64,000 nt of DNA from Candidatus Thiobius zoothamnicola (GCA_030826945.1 JAPQLC010000004.1:29075-93074); one strand, 5' to 3'. Shown: positions 25,669 through 34,389, counted from the stretch's first letter. Translations and numbers: made by a program. Notes: generated by a model not told the origin, from the letters alone.

Positions 25669-26556
25669 ATGATTCAAGGCAGCCTCGTTGCTCTCGTCAC
25701 CCCTATGCTATCAGATGGTCGCGTGGATGACGTAGCGCTTAAACGCCTGATCGACTGGCATGTGGAGCAAGGCACGGATGCGATCATCTCAGTCGGCACC
25801 ACAGGAGAGTCCGCCACTCTGGATGAAAACGAGCATTGCACGACCATCGCTCGCACGGTTGAACTGGCCGCAGGCCGTATACCCATCATCGCCGGTACTG
25901 GCGCCAACTCAACCAAAGAAGCGATTACCTTAACCCGCTGCGCCCGGCAAGCTGGTGCGGACGCCTGCCTGCTCGTCACCCCCTATTACAATAAGCCAAC
26001 CCAGCAAGGGTTATACCAGCACTTTATGGCGGTCGCCGAAGCGGTGGACATTGATCAAATCCTATACAATGTACCGGGTCGCACAGCCGTTGACATGCTA
26101 CCTGATACGATCATCCAACTGTCTGTCGCGCCCAATATCATCGGGGTAAAAGAAGCGACCGGCGATATTCAGCGGATCATTGAACTGCGTCAACGGGTTG
26201 ATGAAAAATTCGCCATTTACAGTGGTGATGATGCCACGGCGCGCCAAGCTATTTTGCAAGGTGCCAACGGCGATATTTCCGTCACCGCCAATGTCGCGCC
26301 GACGGCGATGCATGCCATGTGCCAAGCCGCTTTATCTGGCGATGCCGCCAAGGCGGCGGAACTGGATGCCCCCCTGAGCGGTCTACATCAAGCATTATTC
26401 GCCGAATCCAACCCTATTCCGGTGAAATACGCTTTATACGCCATGGGATTGATTGATCAGGGAATCCGTTTGCCACTGACTTGGTTATCGGCGGATGCAC
26501 AGCCTGACGTATTACAGGCATTACATCAGGCCGACATTAACGTCGCGGCGTCTTGA
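25669..26556 (+). CDS. dapA: 4-hydroxy-tetrahydrodipicolinate synthase
   Basis: 295 residues from the ATG at 25669 (TTGGAG upstream); a longer in-frame extension overlaps mutM and is not family-like. It condenses pyruvate and aspartate semialdehyde, the first committed step to lysine and diaminopimelate. The Schiff-base lysine lies in GVKEATGD, the catalytic tyrosine in YYNKPTQQG, and the TTGESATL motif is present. It is followed after 29 nt by bamC, the classic gammaproteobacterial neighbour. lysC lies at 33-34 kb. Confidence 0.97.
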   Translation: MIQGSLVALVTPMLSDGRVDDVALKRLIDWHVEQGTDAIISVGTTGESATLDENEHCTTIARTVELAAGRIPIIAGTGANSTKEAITLTRCARQAGADACLLVTPYYNKPTQQGLYQHFMAVAEAVDIDQILYNVPGRTAVDMLPDTIIQLSVAPNIIGVKEATGDIQRIIELRQRVDEKFAIYSGDDATARQAILQGANGDISVTANVAPTAMHAMCQAALSGDAAKAAELDAPLSGLHQALFAESNPIPVKYALYAMGLIDQGIRLPLTWLSADAQPDVLQALHQADINVAAS

Positions 26557-26585
26557 GAAATATATCAGCACGACATTGAGCAAAA

Positions 26586-27737
26586 ATGAAATTCCGACTC
26601 CAACCAATATTCTGGATTATCACCGCCTTGGGGCTTAGCGCCTGCAGCAGCACAGGCATTGATGAATTAATTCCCGACAGCTCAGTCGATTACAAACGCG
26701 AAAAACAAGCGCAGCGTAACTTGGTCGTACCGCCTGATCTGGCATCCGCGCGCATCAATGATCGCATGCGGGTACCAGACTTGCTGGATGTTTCGCCCAG
26801 CTATTCCGGCCTGTCGATGGATCAGGAAAGTCGGAATACGCAACCATTCAGCCCACTGAAAAGCCATGTATTGCCAGAGAACTCCCAAGTTGAAGTCGGA
26901 CGGGATGGCGATATGCGCTGGTTGATCGTGGATGCCCCCGCCGAGGCAGTATGGGATCGCGTTATCGATTTCTGGCAGGATCAAGGCACATTACTGGAAG
27001 AACAAAACCCGCAACTGGGGTTTATGCGCACCGCCTGGCTGGAAAACCGCGCCAACATCTCGCGTGACTTCATCACTGACAGTTTACGCCGGGTTTTTGA
27101 CGGACTTTATGAAACCGGCTTGCGTGATCAATACCAGGTACGTTTTGAACGTCTGGATAACCGCAAAACCGAACTTTATCTGACGCACTATGGCATGCAG
27201 GAAAAGTTGGTCGAAACCGCTTCCAGCACAGGCGAAAACACTATCTGGACATTACGCGACCGCGACCCGCAATTAGAGGCGGTGATGTTGCGCCGACTGA
27301 TGGTATTTCTGGGCACGACTGATGAACGCGCGCGCGCACAATTAGCCGCAGACAGCAAGCGCAAACAATCTTTAGTACAGATGGTGAAAGGCGACGAAGG
27401 TGCCAAATTGCTGATCCCTGAAGGCTTCGCCCGGTCATGGCGCTTGATCGGCCTGGCATTGGACCGGGCCGGATTCGTCATTGAAGATCGCAACCGATCC
27501 GCCGGTCTTTATTACATCCAATATAACGACCCGGCCACCCGAGCAACAAGCAGCGGTTTCTGGTCCATGTTCAAGTTCTGGGGCGAAGATGAGGCACCCA
27601 AAGACAATCGCTACCAAATTCTGGTGCGTAACGCAGGCAATCTGGTTGAAACATCCGTATTAAACAGCCAGGGTAAGCCTGACCGTACAGACACCAGCGT
27701 ACGCATCATTGATCTGTTGCGCGAACAACTGCAGTAA
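26586..27737 (+). CDS. bamC: outer-membrane assembly lipoprotein BamC
   Basis: 383 residues. The signal peptide ends in a lipobox (LGLSAC, Cys at 20), so it is a lipoprotein. BamC is the accessory component of the BAM complex that inserts beta-barrels into the outer membrane. The N-terminal unstructured segment is typical: VDYKREKQAQRNLVVPPDL. Two helix-grip domains follow (about 100-215 and 255-380). Position after dapA matches the family's standard context. Length is slightly above the E. coli protein. Confidence 0.93.
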   Translation: MKFRLQPIFWIITALGLSACSSTGIDELIPDSSVDYKREKQAQRNLVVPPDLASARINDRMRVPDLLDVSPSYSGLSMDQESRNTQPFSPLKSHVLPENSQVEVGRDGDMRWLIVDAPAEAVWDRVIDFWQDQGTLLEEQNPQLGFMRTAWLENRANISRDFITDSLRRVFDGLYETGLRDQYQVRFERLDNRKTELYLTHYGMQEKLVETASSTGENTIWTLRDRDPQLEAVMLRRLMVFLGTTDERARAQLAADSKRKQSLVQMVKGDEGAKLLIPEGFARSWRLIGLALDRAGFVIEDRNRSAGLYYIQYNDPATRATSSGFWSMFKFWGEDEAPKDNRYQILVRNAGNLVETSVLNSQGKPDRTDTSVRIIDLLREQLQ

Positions 27738-27748
27738 AACGCGACGCC

Positions 27749-28519
27749 ATGGCACTACGCTTCGCATCTTTAGGCAGCGGCAGCCGGGGCAACGCCACAT
27801 TAGTCCAATCTGAGCGGACATTATTGCTGATTGACTGCGGCTTCAGTTTACGTGAGATTGAGCAACGTCTGCGTCAGGCCAAGGTTTCCCCGTCGCAAAT
27901 CAACGCCATTTTCGTCACGCACGAACATGGCGATCACAGACGCGGCATCGGACCACTGGCCAGGCGTTATGGCCTGACAGTGTTTATGACGCACGGCACA
28001 GGCCGTGCGGCTGACTTCGGCAAACTGCCTGACCGCCGCCTATTCGGCAGTCATGATGCGTCTTTCCAGGTCGGAGATATTGAGATCACCCCAGTTGCCG
28101 TGCCGCATGACGCGCGCGAACCCTGTCAGTTCGTGTTCCGCCACATGACGCAGGCATTGGGTTTATTAACGGATCTCGGCAGCATCACCCCCTACCTGAT
28201 TGACTGTTACGCTGAACTGGACGCCTTATTGCTGGAGTGCAATCATGACGTTCAAATGCTCGCGCGCGGCCCCTACCCCCCTTCCTTACAAGCACGGGTC
28301 GGCGGCGATTACGGCCATCTGAATAATGCGCAAGCAGCACAATTTCTCAGTCAGATCAACTACCAACGGCTGCAATATTTAGTGGCTGGTCATCTGAGTG
28401 AAAAAAATAATACGCCAGAACTCGCCAAACAAGTGCTAAGTGATGTTGACGCCTGCATTCCCTCTCGCCTAACCCTGTTGCAACAAACCGAAGTCAGTCA
28501 ATGGTATGCCTTGAGTTGA
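27749..28519 (+). CDS. MBL-fold metallo-hydrolase (YycJ/WalJ-like)
   Basis: 256 residues with a metallo-beta-lactamase fold. The metal-binding motif HEHGDH lies at 58-63, the start SLGSGSRGNATLV is typical, and later ligands are in VPHD, LECNHD and GHLSEKNNT. It resembles YycJ-type 5'-3' DNA exonuclease or phosphodiesterase proteins. It follows bamC by 11 nt and is probably cotranscribed with dapA-bamC, a frequent order in non-enteric gammaproteobacteria. The substrate is inferred to be a nucleic acid. Confidence 0.88.
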   Translation: MALRFASLGSGSRGNATLVQSERTLLLIDCGFSLREIEQRLRQAKVSPSQINAIFVTHEHGDHRRGIGPLARRYGLTVFMTHGTGRAADFGKLPDRRLFGSHDASFQVGDIEITPVAVPHDAREPCQFVFRHMTQALGLLTDLGSITPYLIDCYAELDALLLECNHDVQMLARGPYPPSLQARVGGDYGHLNNAQAAQFLSQINYQRLQYLVAGHLSEKNNTPELAKQVLSDVDACIPSRLTLLQQTEVSQWYALS

Positions 28520-28570
28520 GGGTATCGCAGTAAAAATGCGCGAAAATTTAGCGGCAGATACCGCCATCCT

Positions 28571-29020
28571 TCAACTCGGTTGAGGAAATGGTTTCGCAAA
28601 GGTAAAAGCGTCACGGCTCGGCCCTCGTTCTTGCAGCATCGCCAGCCGCTCTTTTCCCTCACGGAGACTTGGAAGATGACCTGCCGGAATCCACCACAAG
28701 ACCTGATGAACAGGCTTCATTTTATTGAACCAAGCATCGCGATCCCGAATCAACTCAACATGAGCTGACTGATAAACATATCTTTTCAACGATTCCACAT
28801 CATCCCAAACACTCATGTTCACCAGGAGCATTGGATCTTCAAATGCCCGGATAGCGGTAGCATCCCCTGCTTCGGTCTGCAACCGCCAGACAAAACCTGG
28901 AGCCTTATCCGCTAAGGCATGTATTTCATCAATACGCGCAACAAAACCCCGCATGGTTTGCGATTCCATGGCATCTTTGGCTTGGGCGATATTGATCTGA
29001 GCCAAGTGGAATGCTGACAT
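28571..29020 (-). CDS. DUF3291 family protein
   Basis: 149 residues from the ATG at 29020 (AAAGGA upstream). The sequence matches the DUF3291 pattern: FHLAQINIAQ at the start, GFVARIDEIHALADKAPGFVWRLQ, LLVNMSVWDDVESLKRYVY and a late HQVLWWIPAGHLPSL. The family is thought to have a dimeric ferredoxin-like (ABM-like) fold and has no established function; some members resemble monooxygenase-type proteins. It lies after thyA on the same strand (57-nt gap), with no visible functional tie. Confidence 0.85.
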   Translation of the reverse strand: MSAFHLAQINIAQAKDAMESQTMRGFVARIDEIHALADKAPGFVWRLQTEAGDATAIRAFEDPMLLVNMSVWDDVESLKRYVYQSAHVELIRDRDAWFNKMKPVHQVLWWIPAGHLPSLREGKERLAMLQERGPSRDAFTFAKPFPQPS

Positions 29021-29077
29021 GCTTTGTTCCTTTACTGACTTATTGGCAAGCAACTGATGATGGCTCATCGAATACCA

Positions 29078-30082
29078 TCAAGCGTCCGTAGATTCGCCAT
29101 ATTCCGCATAATACCGGTCAAAAGGCAAGGGCAGACCTTTCCCGGGTTTTCCTTGCGCTGACACGCCGCCAGGGATTCTTTCGCCGCCAACGTACCCGAT
29201 AAGTTCAAAATCCGCATAGGCATAGTCAAAAATGGATTGAGGTTGACGGGTAAAGGACAGTTTAGGGAATTCGCGCACCTCAGCACCCAACTGTTTCTCC
29301 ACTTGATCGAAATGATTATCGTAGACATGCACATCCTGGCCGATCCAGATAAATTCCTTGGCTTTGCAACCCAGTTGATGGGCCACCATATGTAAGAGCA
29401 ACGCATATTGGGCGATATTGAAAGGCACGCCGAGGAATGCATCGCAACTGCGCTGAGTCAAGGAGCAACTGAGTTCATTCCGGCTTTTTTCATAATAGAA
29501 CTGCAACCGGTCATGGCAAATCTTGATGGATTGAAGCGGAATATGATCGGGTCGCCAGGCTTCCACGACATGCGATCTGGCCTCTGGCCGGTTTTTCAAC
29601 CCATCCATCAGCACAGCGATCTGATCAACTTCCTGTCGCCACTTGCCCTCCGGACAACGACCAACATCCTGAAGATCCTGTTTGACCACACTGCAAGCGC
29701 GGCGCGTGCGATGTGAGCACGGCATACACACCTTAATCCGGTTAACATCAGGATCCACCGGCCAATGTCGCCATTGATACCCATACATCGGCCCGACATA
29801 ATTCTTCTCATTCCCCCACACATCCCAGAAATGCACATTATTGTCGTGTAAGAAATCCAGACGTTGCGAGCCGGATAAAAACCACAGCATCTCGTAAGCA
29901 ATACCCTTGAACCAGGTTTGCTTGGAAGTGATCAGCGGCAACCGCCGATCACTCAGGTCATATCTCAACATATGACAGAATATCTGCCTCCTGCCGTAAT
30001 CATCTCCGTCATCCTTTTCATAAACTCCGTTATCCAGAATATGACGGAGCATCGCCAGATATCCACTCTCATCTTTATCCAT
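29078..30082 (-). CDS. thyA: thymidylate synthase, divergent, with an insertion
   Basis: 334 residues versus about 264 for E. coli ThyA. It makes dTMP from dUMP with methylene-tetrahydrofolate. The catalytic cysteine is C189 (ICHDRLQFYY); SLTQRSCDAFLGVPFNIAQY (208-226) keeps the active-site arginine, aspartate and the dUMP-specific asparagine (N222); HVYDNHFDQ supplies the substrate-binding His/Tyr. A ~38-residue insertion (about 110-148) holds four cysteines (CMPC, RRAC, GRC). The usual SRR phosphate motif is ARS, and the last ~25 residues are atypical. A 4-nt gap-like closeness to DUF3291 is absent. Confidence 0.88.
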   Translation of the reverse strand: MDKDESGYLAMLRHILDNGVYEKDDGDDYGRRQIFCHMLRYDLSDRRLPLITSKQTWFKGIAYEMLWFLSGSQRLDFLHDNNVHFWDVWGNEKNYVGPMYGYQWRHWPVDPDVNRIKVCMPCSHRTRRACSVVKQDLQDVGRCPEGKWRQEVDQIAVLMDGLKNRPEARSHVVEAWRPDHIPLQSIKICHDRLQFYYEKSRNELSCSLTQRSCDAFLGVPFNIAQYALLLHMVAHQLGCKAKEFIWIGQDVHVYDNHFDQVEKQLGAEVREFPKLSFTRQPQSIFDYAYADFELIGYVGGERIPGGVSAQGKPGKGLPLPFDRYYAEYGESTDA

Positions 30083-30195
30083 ATCATCGGGTCTCTTATG
30101 TTATTAATGGCTACGGATTGGGCGAATCTGCGAGCAAAGCCTCATCAATACCCCCAGCACCCCAAAAGCAGGAAGCATATACAGAGATTGCCCAT

Positions 30196-32049
30196 TTAGC
30201 GCAAATTATCCGCGCCGTATCGTTTCACCATCACTTCCTGCTGGGTCTGGATAATACGGAAGGCGTCTTTCAAATAGCCCCGCTCCAGGCTCGGCAACGT
30301 TTTCGGATCAAGGAAATTATCCGGCGTTTCATCTCGCGCAATTTGGGCAGCCTGATGACGGATGCGCAAACCGGCGATGAAAGTCCAGGCATCTTTCAGG
30401 TTATCCGCCATTTCAGTCGAAACCAGCTTTTTCTCCACCGCCTGCTCCAGACGTTGCAAAGTGTTCACGGCTTCAATACCGCCAGCCAGTGCCAACACCC
30501 TGGCAATATCCGTCAGCGGCACAATACCGGTATGCTTGAGATCCAAAGTATCATCATGCTGACCATCGTGGATCAACACAAATTGGCGGAAAAAGCCCAG
30601 GGGTGGACGATGCTGCATGGCGTTTGACATCAAATAAGCCAGAAAAAACTGATTACCCCGGGTCAATTCCAGCATTTGTGCCTGCAGTTGCTGGAAAAGG
30701 CCCATGTCGCCATGCACAGGACGCAAATCAAAGAAAATACTGGCCAGCATCAACGCCATAGGATCAGGCGAACTCACCCAATGAGCATAGTAAGCCAACC
30801 AATTCGCAAGCGGCTGGCGCCATTTCGCATTGGTCGCCATGGCGTCCCCGGGACAATAAATAAAACCGCATGCATTCAATCCATCGCTGACGAACTTGGA
30901 CAGTTCGGCGAAATAAGCATCATCTGTCGGCTGCATGACATCGCTGATGAGCAGCGCATTGTCCTGATCCGAATGCGAGCTTTGCTCCAAACGACCTTGA
31001 GAGCCACCAGCCATCCAGACATAAGGCACCGGCGGTGGCCCCAGTTCAGCTTCGGCCAATTGCAACAAACGTATCGTGATAGCATCCGTCATACGCGACA
31101 AGGTTTCGCCCAATTGCGCCGCGTTGGCCCCGTTGTTCACCCATTGGCGATGTAATAAGGGAATACGAGTGCTGTATTTAACCAGCGTGGCGGTATCTGG
31201 TGCTTTTGCAATACTGCCAGCCAATAGCGCAGCGTTACCCCCCTGATTGAGCATAATATCGGTCGTGGTGAACATACCCAGTATTTCATCACCCCGACAA
31301 ACCGGCAGATGATGAATATTGCGCCTGACCATGTACAATAAGGCGGCATTAACCGAGGTCTCAGGCGATATCGTATGCGGATCCGTCGTCATGATGGCGC
31401 TAACCGGATCAGTGACTGACCGACCAACAGCCAGACAACGCTTACGAAAATCCCGATCCGTCAGAATACCCGCCAATTTACCCTGATCAGAGATCAATAA
31501 AGAACTGACGTTCTGTTCCGTCATATATTTGGCGGCTGCCTGAATGGACTGATCCGTTTCAATACAAACCGGCGGATGCCGGATCAAATCTGAAACGGGT
31601 TGTTGGTTGGCCAATTCCAACGGATTTTCTTCATGCAGATTCGCTACGGCATTTTGCAACCGTTTATGCAAAGAATGGGTGAAAAATTCGCCGAACTTCG
31701 GATAAGTCCGCCCAAGATCATCCATCAAATGACAATCAGCCATATAGAGCAGACTATCTTCAATCGCTTTGCCCGACCTGGCCTGTTGATTAAACGATTT
31801 GCAATCTGCCACATAGAGCGCGCCCTCAGCCAGTTTCTCGTACAGACTTTCGCTGTTCTGATCCGCCAATTCCAAGGCTCCGCTACGCACGATGTAACAC
31901 TTATTCGCATGTGGTGGGAAATCCGTTCCCCGGCGTAAATAAATGATCTCCAATTGTTCCGGCAGACGCTTCAATGCTTCTTCAGGTAACACATTGAAAG
32001 GCGGATGCTGGGCAAGAAATTGTTGAATCTCAATCAGTTCGATTTCCAT
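30196..32049 (-). CDS. CBS-domain / DUF294 putative nucleotidyltransferase signalling protein
   Basis: 617 residues. In order: a cyclic-nucleotide-binding-like domain (about 10-140), two CBS domains (about 155-275, with DQSIQAAAKYM and GILTDRDFRKR), a DUF294 putative nucleotidyltransferase domain (about 300-450, with GGSQGRLEQSSHSDQDNALL, the G-S...D-x-D pattern) and a DUF294 C-terminal helical domain. Proteins of this layout are predicted GlnD/KNTase-like regulators sensing adenine nucleotides. Target and substrate are unknown. It is monocistronic, with thyA downstream on the same strand. Confidence 0.9.
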   Translation of the reverse strand: MEIELIEIQQFLAQHPPFNVLPEEALKRLPEQLEIIYLRRGTDFPPHANKCYIVRSGALELADQNSESLYEKLAEGALYVADCKSFNQQARSGKAIEDSLLYMADCHLMDDLGRTYPKFGEFFTHSLHKRLQNAVANLHEENPLELANQQPVSDLIRHPPVCIETDQSIQAAAKYMTEQNVSSLLISDQGKLAGILTDRDFRKRCLAVGRSVTDPVSAIMTTDPHTISPETSVNAALLYMVRRNIHHLPVCRGDEILGMFTTTDIMLNQGGNAALLAGSIAKAPDTATLVKYSTRIPLLHRQWVNNGANAAQLGETLSRMTDAITIRLLQLAEAELGPPPVPYVWMAGGSQGRLEQSSHSDQDNALLISDVMQPTDDAYFAELSKFVSDGLNACGFIYCPGDAMATNAKWRQPLANWLAYYAHWVSSPDPMALMLASIFFDLRPVHGDMGLFQQLQAQMLELTRGNQFFLAYLMSNAMQHRPPLGFFRQFVLIHDGQHDDTLDLKHTGIVPLTDIARVLALAGGIEAVNTLQRLEQAVEKKLVSTEMADNLKDAWTFIAGLRIRHQAAQIARDETPDNFLDPKTLPSLERGYLKDAFRIIQTQQEVMVKRYGADNLR

Positions 32050-32177
32050 ACGGGCTGCTGGCTGCTATTAATAAAGCGGGAGTATAGGATGAATAATCAA
32101 CGGCTGCCTCAGATCACGATTAATCCTTTTAATTCGTCTCTCCACCTATAATTAGCCGGACGAATTCATAATATAAA

Positions 32178-32206
32178 TTTCTTAGTCAGACCAAAACATG
32201 TAAAAT
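32178..32206 (+). promoter_or_regulatory. candidate promoter of tRNA-Arg
   Basis: TTTCTT (32178-32183), a 17-nt spacer and TAAAAT (32201-32206) lie upstream of the tRNA. A GC-rich discriminator follows (GCTTGCGC), typical of stringently controlled stable-RNA promoters. The -35 box is weak. Confidence 0.4.
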
Positions 32207-32278
32207 GCTTGCGCTTCAGGTGGAATCCGCTCTATCTCGGCCATCAGCGGATTTACCCGAAACCGATTCCCCCTAAAA

Positions 32279-32355
32279 GCCCCTGTAGCTCAGTTGGATA
32301 GAGCAGCCGCCTCCTAAGCGGCAGGTCGGACGTTCAAATCGTCTCAGGGGCACCA
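32279..32355 (+). tRNA. tRNA-Arg (anticodon CCU)
   Basis: 77 nt including the encoded CCA. The acceptor stem pairs GCCCCTG with CAGGGGC. The D-loop has AGCTCAGTTGGATAGAGC, the anticodon stem GCCGC/GCGGC closes the loop CTCCTAA, giving CCU, and the T-loop is GTTCAAATC. It reads AGG arginine codons. It is divergent from the tRNA-Ser gene. Confidence 0.97.
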
Positions 32356-32503
32356 TACTTCTCCACACAATCACGAGCATATTCCATGCTTCCACCAAAG
32401 CCTAAAAACGCTTTAAAAAGCAAAAACTGGAATCGTATAGGAAGAAACCGTGGGGAAAATGTATGCGGTTACCCAAAAGCCTTCCTTAATCGGAAGAACA
32501 GGG

Positions 32504-32521
32504 AAAATCTCCAAAAGGAGA
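32504..32521 (-). terminator. candidate terminator after tRNA-Ser
   Basis: On the minus strand TCTCC-TTTT-GGAGA is followed by TTTT. It lies 35 nt after the tRNA-Ser gene. The stem is only 5 bp, so confidence is moderate. A second small hairpin (32481-32496) follows. Confidence 0.45.
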
Positions 32522-32555
32522 GGCCAAAAGCTATTTGAGGCTTTACAGGATAGTA

Positions 32556-32648
32556 TGGCGGAGAGTGAGGGATTCGAACCCTCGATGGAGCTATTAACCC
32601 CATACTCCCTTAGCAGGGGAGCGCCTTCAGCCACTCGGCCAACTCTCC
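32556..32648 (-). tRNA. tRNA-Ser (anticodon GCU)
   Basis: 93 nt including the encoded CCA. The acceptor stem pairs GGAGAGT with ACTCTCC, the discriminator is G, the anticodon loop CTGCTAA gives GCU, and a long variable arm typical of class II serine tRNAs is present, with the T-loop GTTCGAATC. It lies 173 nt downstream of csrA on the same strand, a conserved gammaproteobacterial order. Confidence 0.97.
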
Positions 32649-32821
32649 ATATTCAGTGCACTAGTGTGGCATAGCCGAGCGTGAACTATACAAGCTTAAA
32701 ACAATTTATCCAATGGCTTATTCAAGGGATGATGAAGGCGATTCGTGGCTAACAGATCAGATCCATGCCGTGAACAAACAGCAGAATCAATTCTGATTAA
32801 CAATCAATGAGACAATAATCC

Positions 32822-33022
32822 TTATTCACCACTTGCTGACGCTTGCTGCTGTTGACGCTGCTCATTCTTGATGCGTTCGTAAATTTCTTCCCGATGTACT
32901 GCGACATCTCTCGGCGCATTGACGCCAATACGAACTTGATTACCCTTAACGCCTAAAACAGTAACGGTGACATCGTCACCAATCATTAGGGTCTCTCCAA
33001 CCCGCCGTGTCAGTATCAACAT
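32822..33022 (-). CDS. csrA: carbon storage regulator CsrA
   Basis: 66 residues from the ATG at 33022; the product starts [17 protein letters not shown] as in all CsrA proteins. It is a dimeric RNA-binding global regulator that recognises GGA in hairpin loops or near ribosome-binding sites. RNA contacts at the N-terminal TRRVGE and the C-terminal [11 protein letters not shown] segment are intact. The tail is glutamine-rich. The leader is unusual: an intrinsic terminator ends 20 nt before this ATG, with a near-consensus CsrA site in its 5' arm. A 34-codon in-frame extension upstream exists, but the short form is the family form. Confidence 0.97.
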   Translation of the reverse strand: MLILTRRVGETLMIGDDVTVTVLGVKGNQVRIGVNAPRDVAVHREEIYERIKNEQRQQQQASASGE

Positions 33023-33042
33023 GAGCAACTCCCGCGTCCCAG

Positions 33043-33080
33043 AAAAAAAACAAGGAACCGATTTTTCAATCAATTCCTTG
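33043..33080 (-). terminator. strong intrinsic terminator / attenuator in the csrA leader
   Basis: On the minus strand, 33080-33051 folds as a 13-bp stem closed by a GAAA tetraloop. The arms are CAAGGAATTGATT and AATCGGTTCCTTG, with two G-U pairs. Eight T follow (33050-33043). It lies 91 nt after the lysC stop and 20 nt before the csrA start codon. No room for a promoter and leader remains between the T-run and csrA, so csrA transcripts must read through it. Confidence 0.85.
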
Positions 33081-33084
33081 TAAC
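33073..33084 (-). promoter_or_regulatory. near-consensus CsrA-binding sequence overlapping the terminator 5' arm
   Basis: The RNA reads UUACAAGGAAUU. The core UACAAGGA matches the in vitro consensus RUACARGGAUGU at eight consecutive positions. It overlaps the base of the terminator 5' arm, so CsrA binding and terminator folding should compete. Function is inferred. Confidence 0.5.
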
Positions 33085-33122
33085 GAAAATGCCAACTAAG
33101 CTTGATATTGTGCTTGGCGGGC

Positions 33123-33128
33123 ATTATA
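33123..33128 (-). promoter_or_regulatory. candidate -10 box for csrA
   Basis: TATAAT on the minus strand, followed by a GC-rich discriminator (GCCCGCC). No good -35 box is seen at the right spacing. If used, the transcript would start near 33116 and include the terminator. Confidence 0.35.
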
Positions 33129-33171
33129 GGTATCGCTCACCTGAGCCTAATAGGGTAAAAGGTCATGTTTA

Positions 33172-34389
33172 TCAGGTATCCAGTTCAAAAGCCTCATGCA
33201 ATGTTCTTACGCCGAGTTCCAAATACTTCTCATCCACCACCACGGATATCTTGATCTCAGACGTAGAAATCATCTGAATATTGATCCCCTCTTTCGATAA
33301 AGCCGCGAACATCCGGCTGGCAATACCGGCATGGGAACGCATGCCAACGCCCACCAAAGAGATTTTGACGATTTTCTCATCCCCCAGCACTTCCTGTGCC
33401 TGCAATGCTTCAGCAACATTTTGCAGAATCTGTTTCGCTTTCACATATTCAGTACGATGGATCGTAAAGGTGAAATTCGCCGTATTATCATGCGCGATGT
33501 TTTGCACAATCATATCCACTTCAATATTGGCATCACTGATCGGGCCAAGTATCTTATAAGCCACGCCTGGTTGATCTGGCACACCGCGCACGGTTAACTT
33601 GGCTTCATCACGATTAAATGCAATGCCTGCTATCTTAGCTGCTTCCACACCCTTACCCTCAAATGTAATCAAAGTGCCGTCACCTTCTTCCGCAAAGCTG
33701 GATAACACACGTAACGGCACATTAAATTTACCAGCAAACTCAACAGCACGAATTTGCAACACCTTAGAACCCAGGCTGGCCATTTCCAGCATTTCTTCAA
33801 AGGTGATTTGATCCAGCTTACGCGCCTTGGATTCAATACGAGGATCTGTCGTGTAAACGCCATCCACGTCAGTGAATATTTGACATTCATCCGCTTTAAG
33901 CGCAGCGGCCATCGCCACCGCCGTCGTATCCGATCCGCCGCGTCCCAGCGTGGTGATATCGCCATATTCATCAACACCCTGAAAACCCGCCACGACCACA
34001 ATACGCCCTGCTTCAATATCCGCACGCACCCTGGCCTGATCGATATTCATGATACGCGCTTTGCTATGCGCGCTATCAGTCAGAATATCCACTTGCGGTC
34101 CGGTATAGGAGCGCGCTTCGCAACCCAGTTCATGCAACGCCATGCATAACAGCGCAATCGTGACCTGCTCGCCCGTCGAGACCAACACATCCATCTCCCG
34201 CGCGCTGGGACTGCCGCTGATCGACTTCGCCATGCCGATCAGACGATTGGTCTCTCCCGACATGGCTGAAACCACGACAACAATCTCATTACCCGCATCA
34301 CGGTATTTTTTCACACGACGCGCCACATGTTGGATACGTTCGACCGAACCCACCGATGTGCCGCCATACTTCTGCACAACCAGCGCCAT
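33172..34389 (-). CDS. lysC: aspartate kinase
   Basis: 405 residues, a monofunctional aspartokinase of the alpha2beta2-type length (about 400). It phosphorylates aspartate, the entry to lysine, threonine and methionine synthesis. The kinase core has KYGGTSVGS (7-15), FQGVDEYGDITTLGRGGSDTTAV and the TTDPR motif. Two C-terminal ACT domains (about 265-405) provide feedback inhibition, with the NIEVDMIVQN and GINIQMISTSEIKISVV segments. It precedes csrA. An internal in-frame start for a beta subunit is possible but was not resolved. Confidence 0.97.
   Translation of the reverse strand: MALVVQKYGGTSVGSVERIQHVARRVKKYRDAGNEIVVVVSAMSGETNRLIGMAKSISGSPSAREMDVLVSTGEQVTIALLCMALHELGCEARSYTGPQVDILTDSAHSKARIMNIDQARVRADIEAGRIVVVAGFQGVDEYGDITTLGRGGSDTTAVAMAAALKADECQIFTDVDGVYTTDPRIESKARKLDQITFEEMLEMASLGSKVLQIRAVEFAGKFNVPLRVLSSFAEEGDGTLITFEGKGVEAAKIAGIAFNRDEAKLTVRGVPDQPGVAYKILGPISDANIEVDMIVQNIAHDNTANFTFTIHRTEYVKAKQILQNVAEALQAQEVLGDEKIVKISLVGVGMRSHAGIASRMFAALSKEGINIQMISTSEIKISVVVDEKYLELGVRTLHEAFELDT

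Noticed and set aside
29078..30082. dCMP hydroxymethylase instead of thymidylate synthase
   Set aside because: The specificity residue in GVPFNIAQY is Asn, as in dUMP-using ThyA; hydroxymethylases have Asp there.
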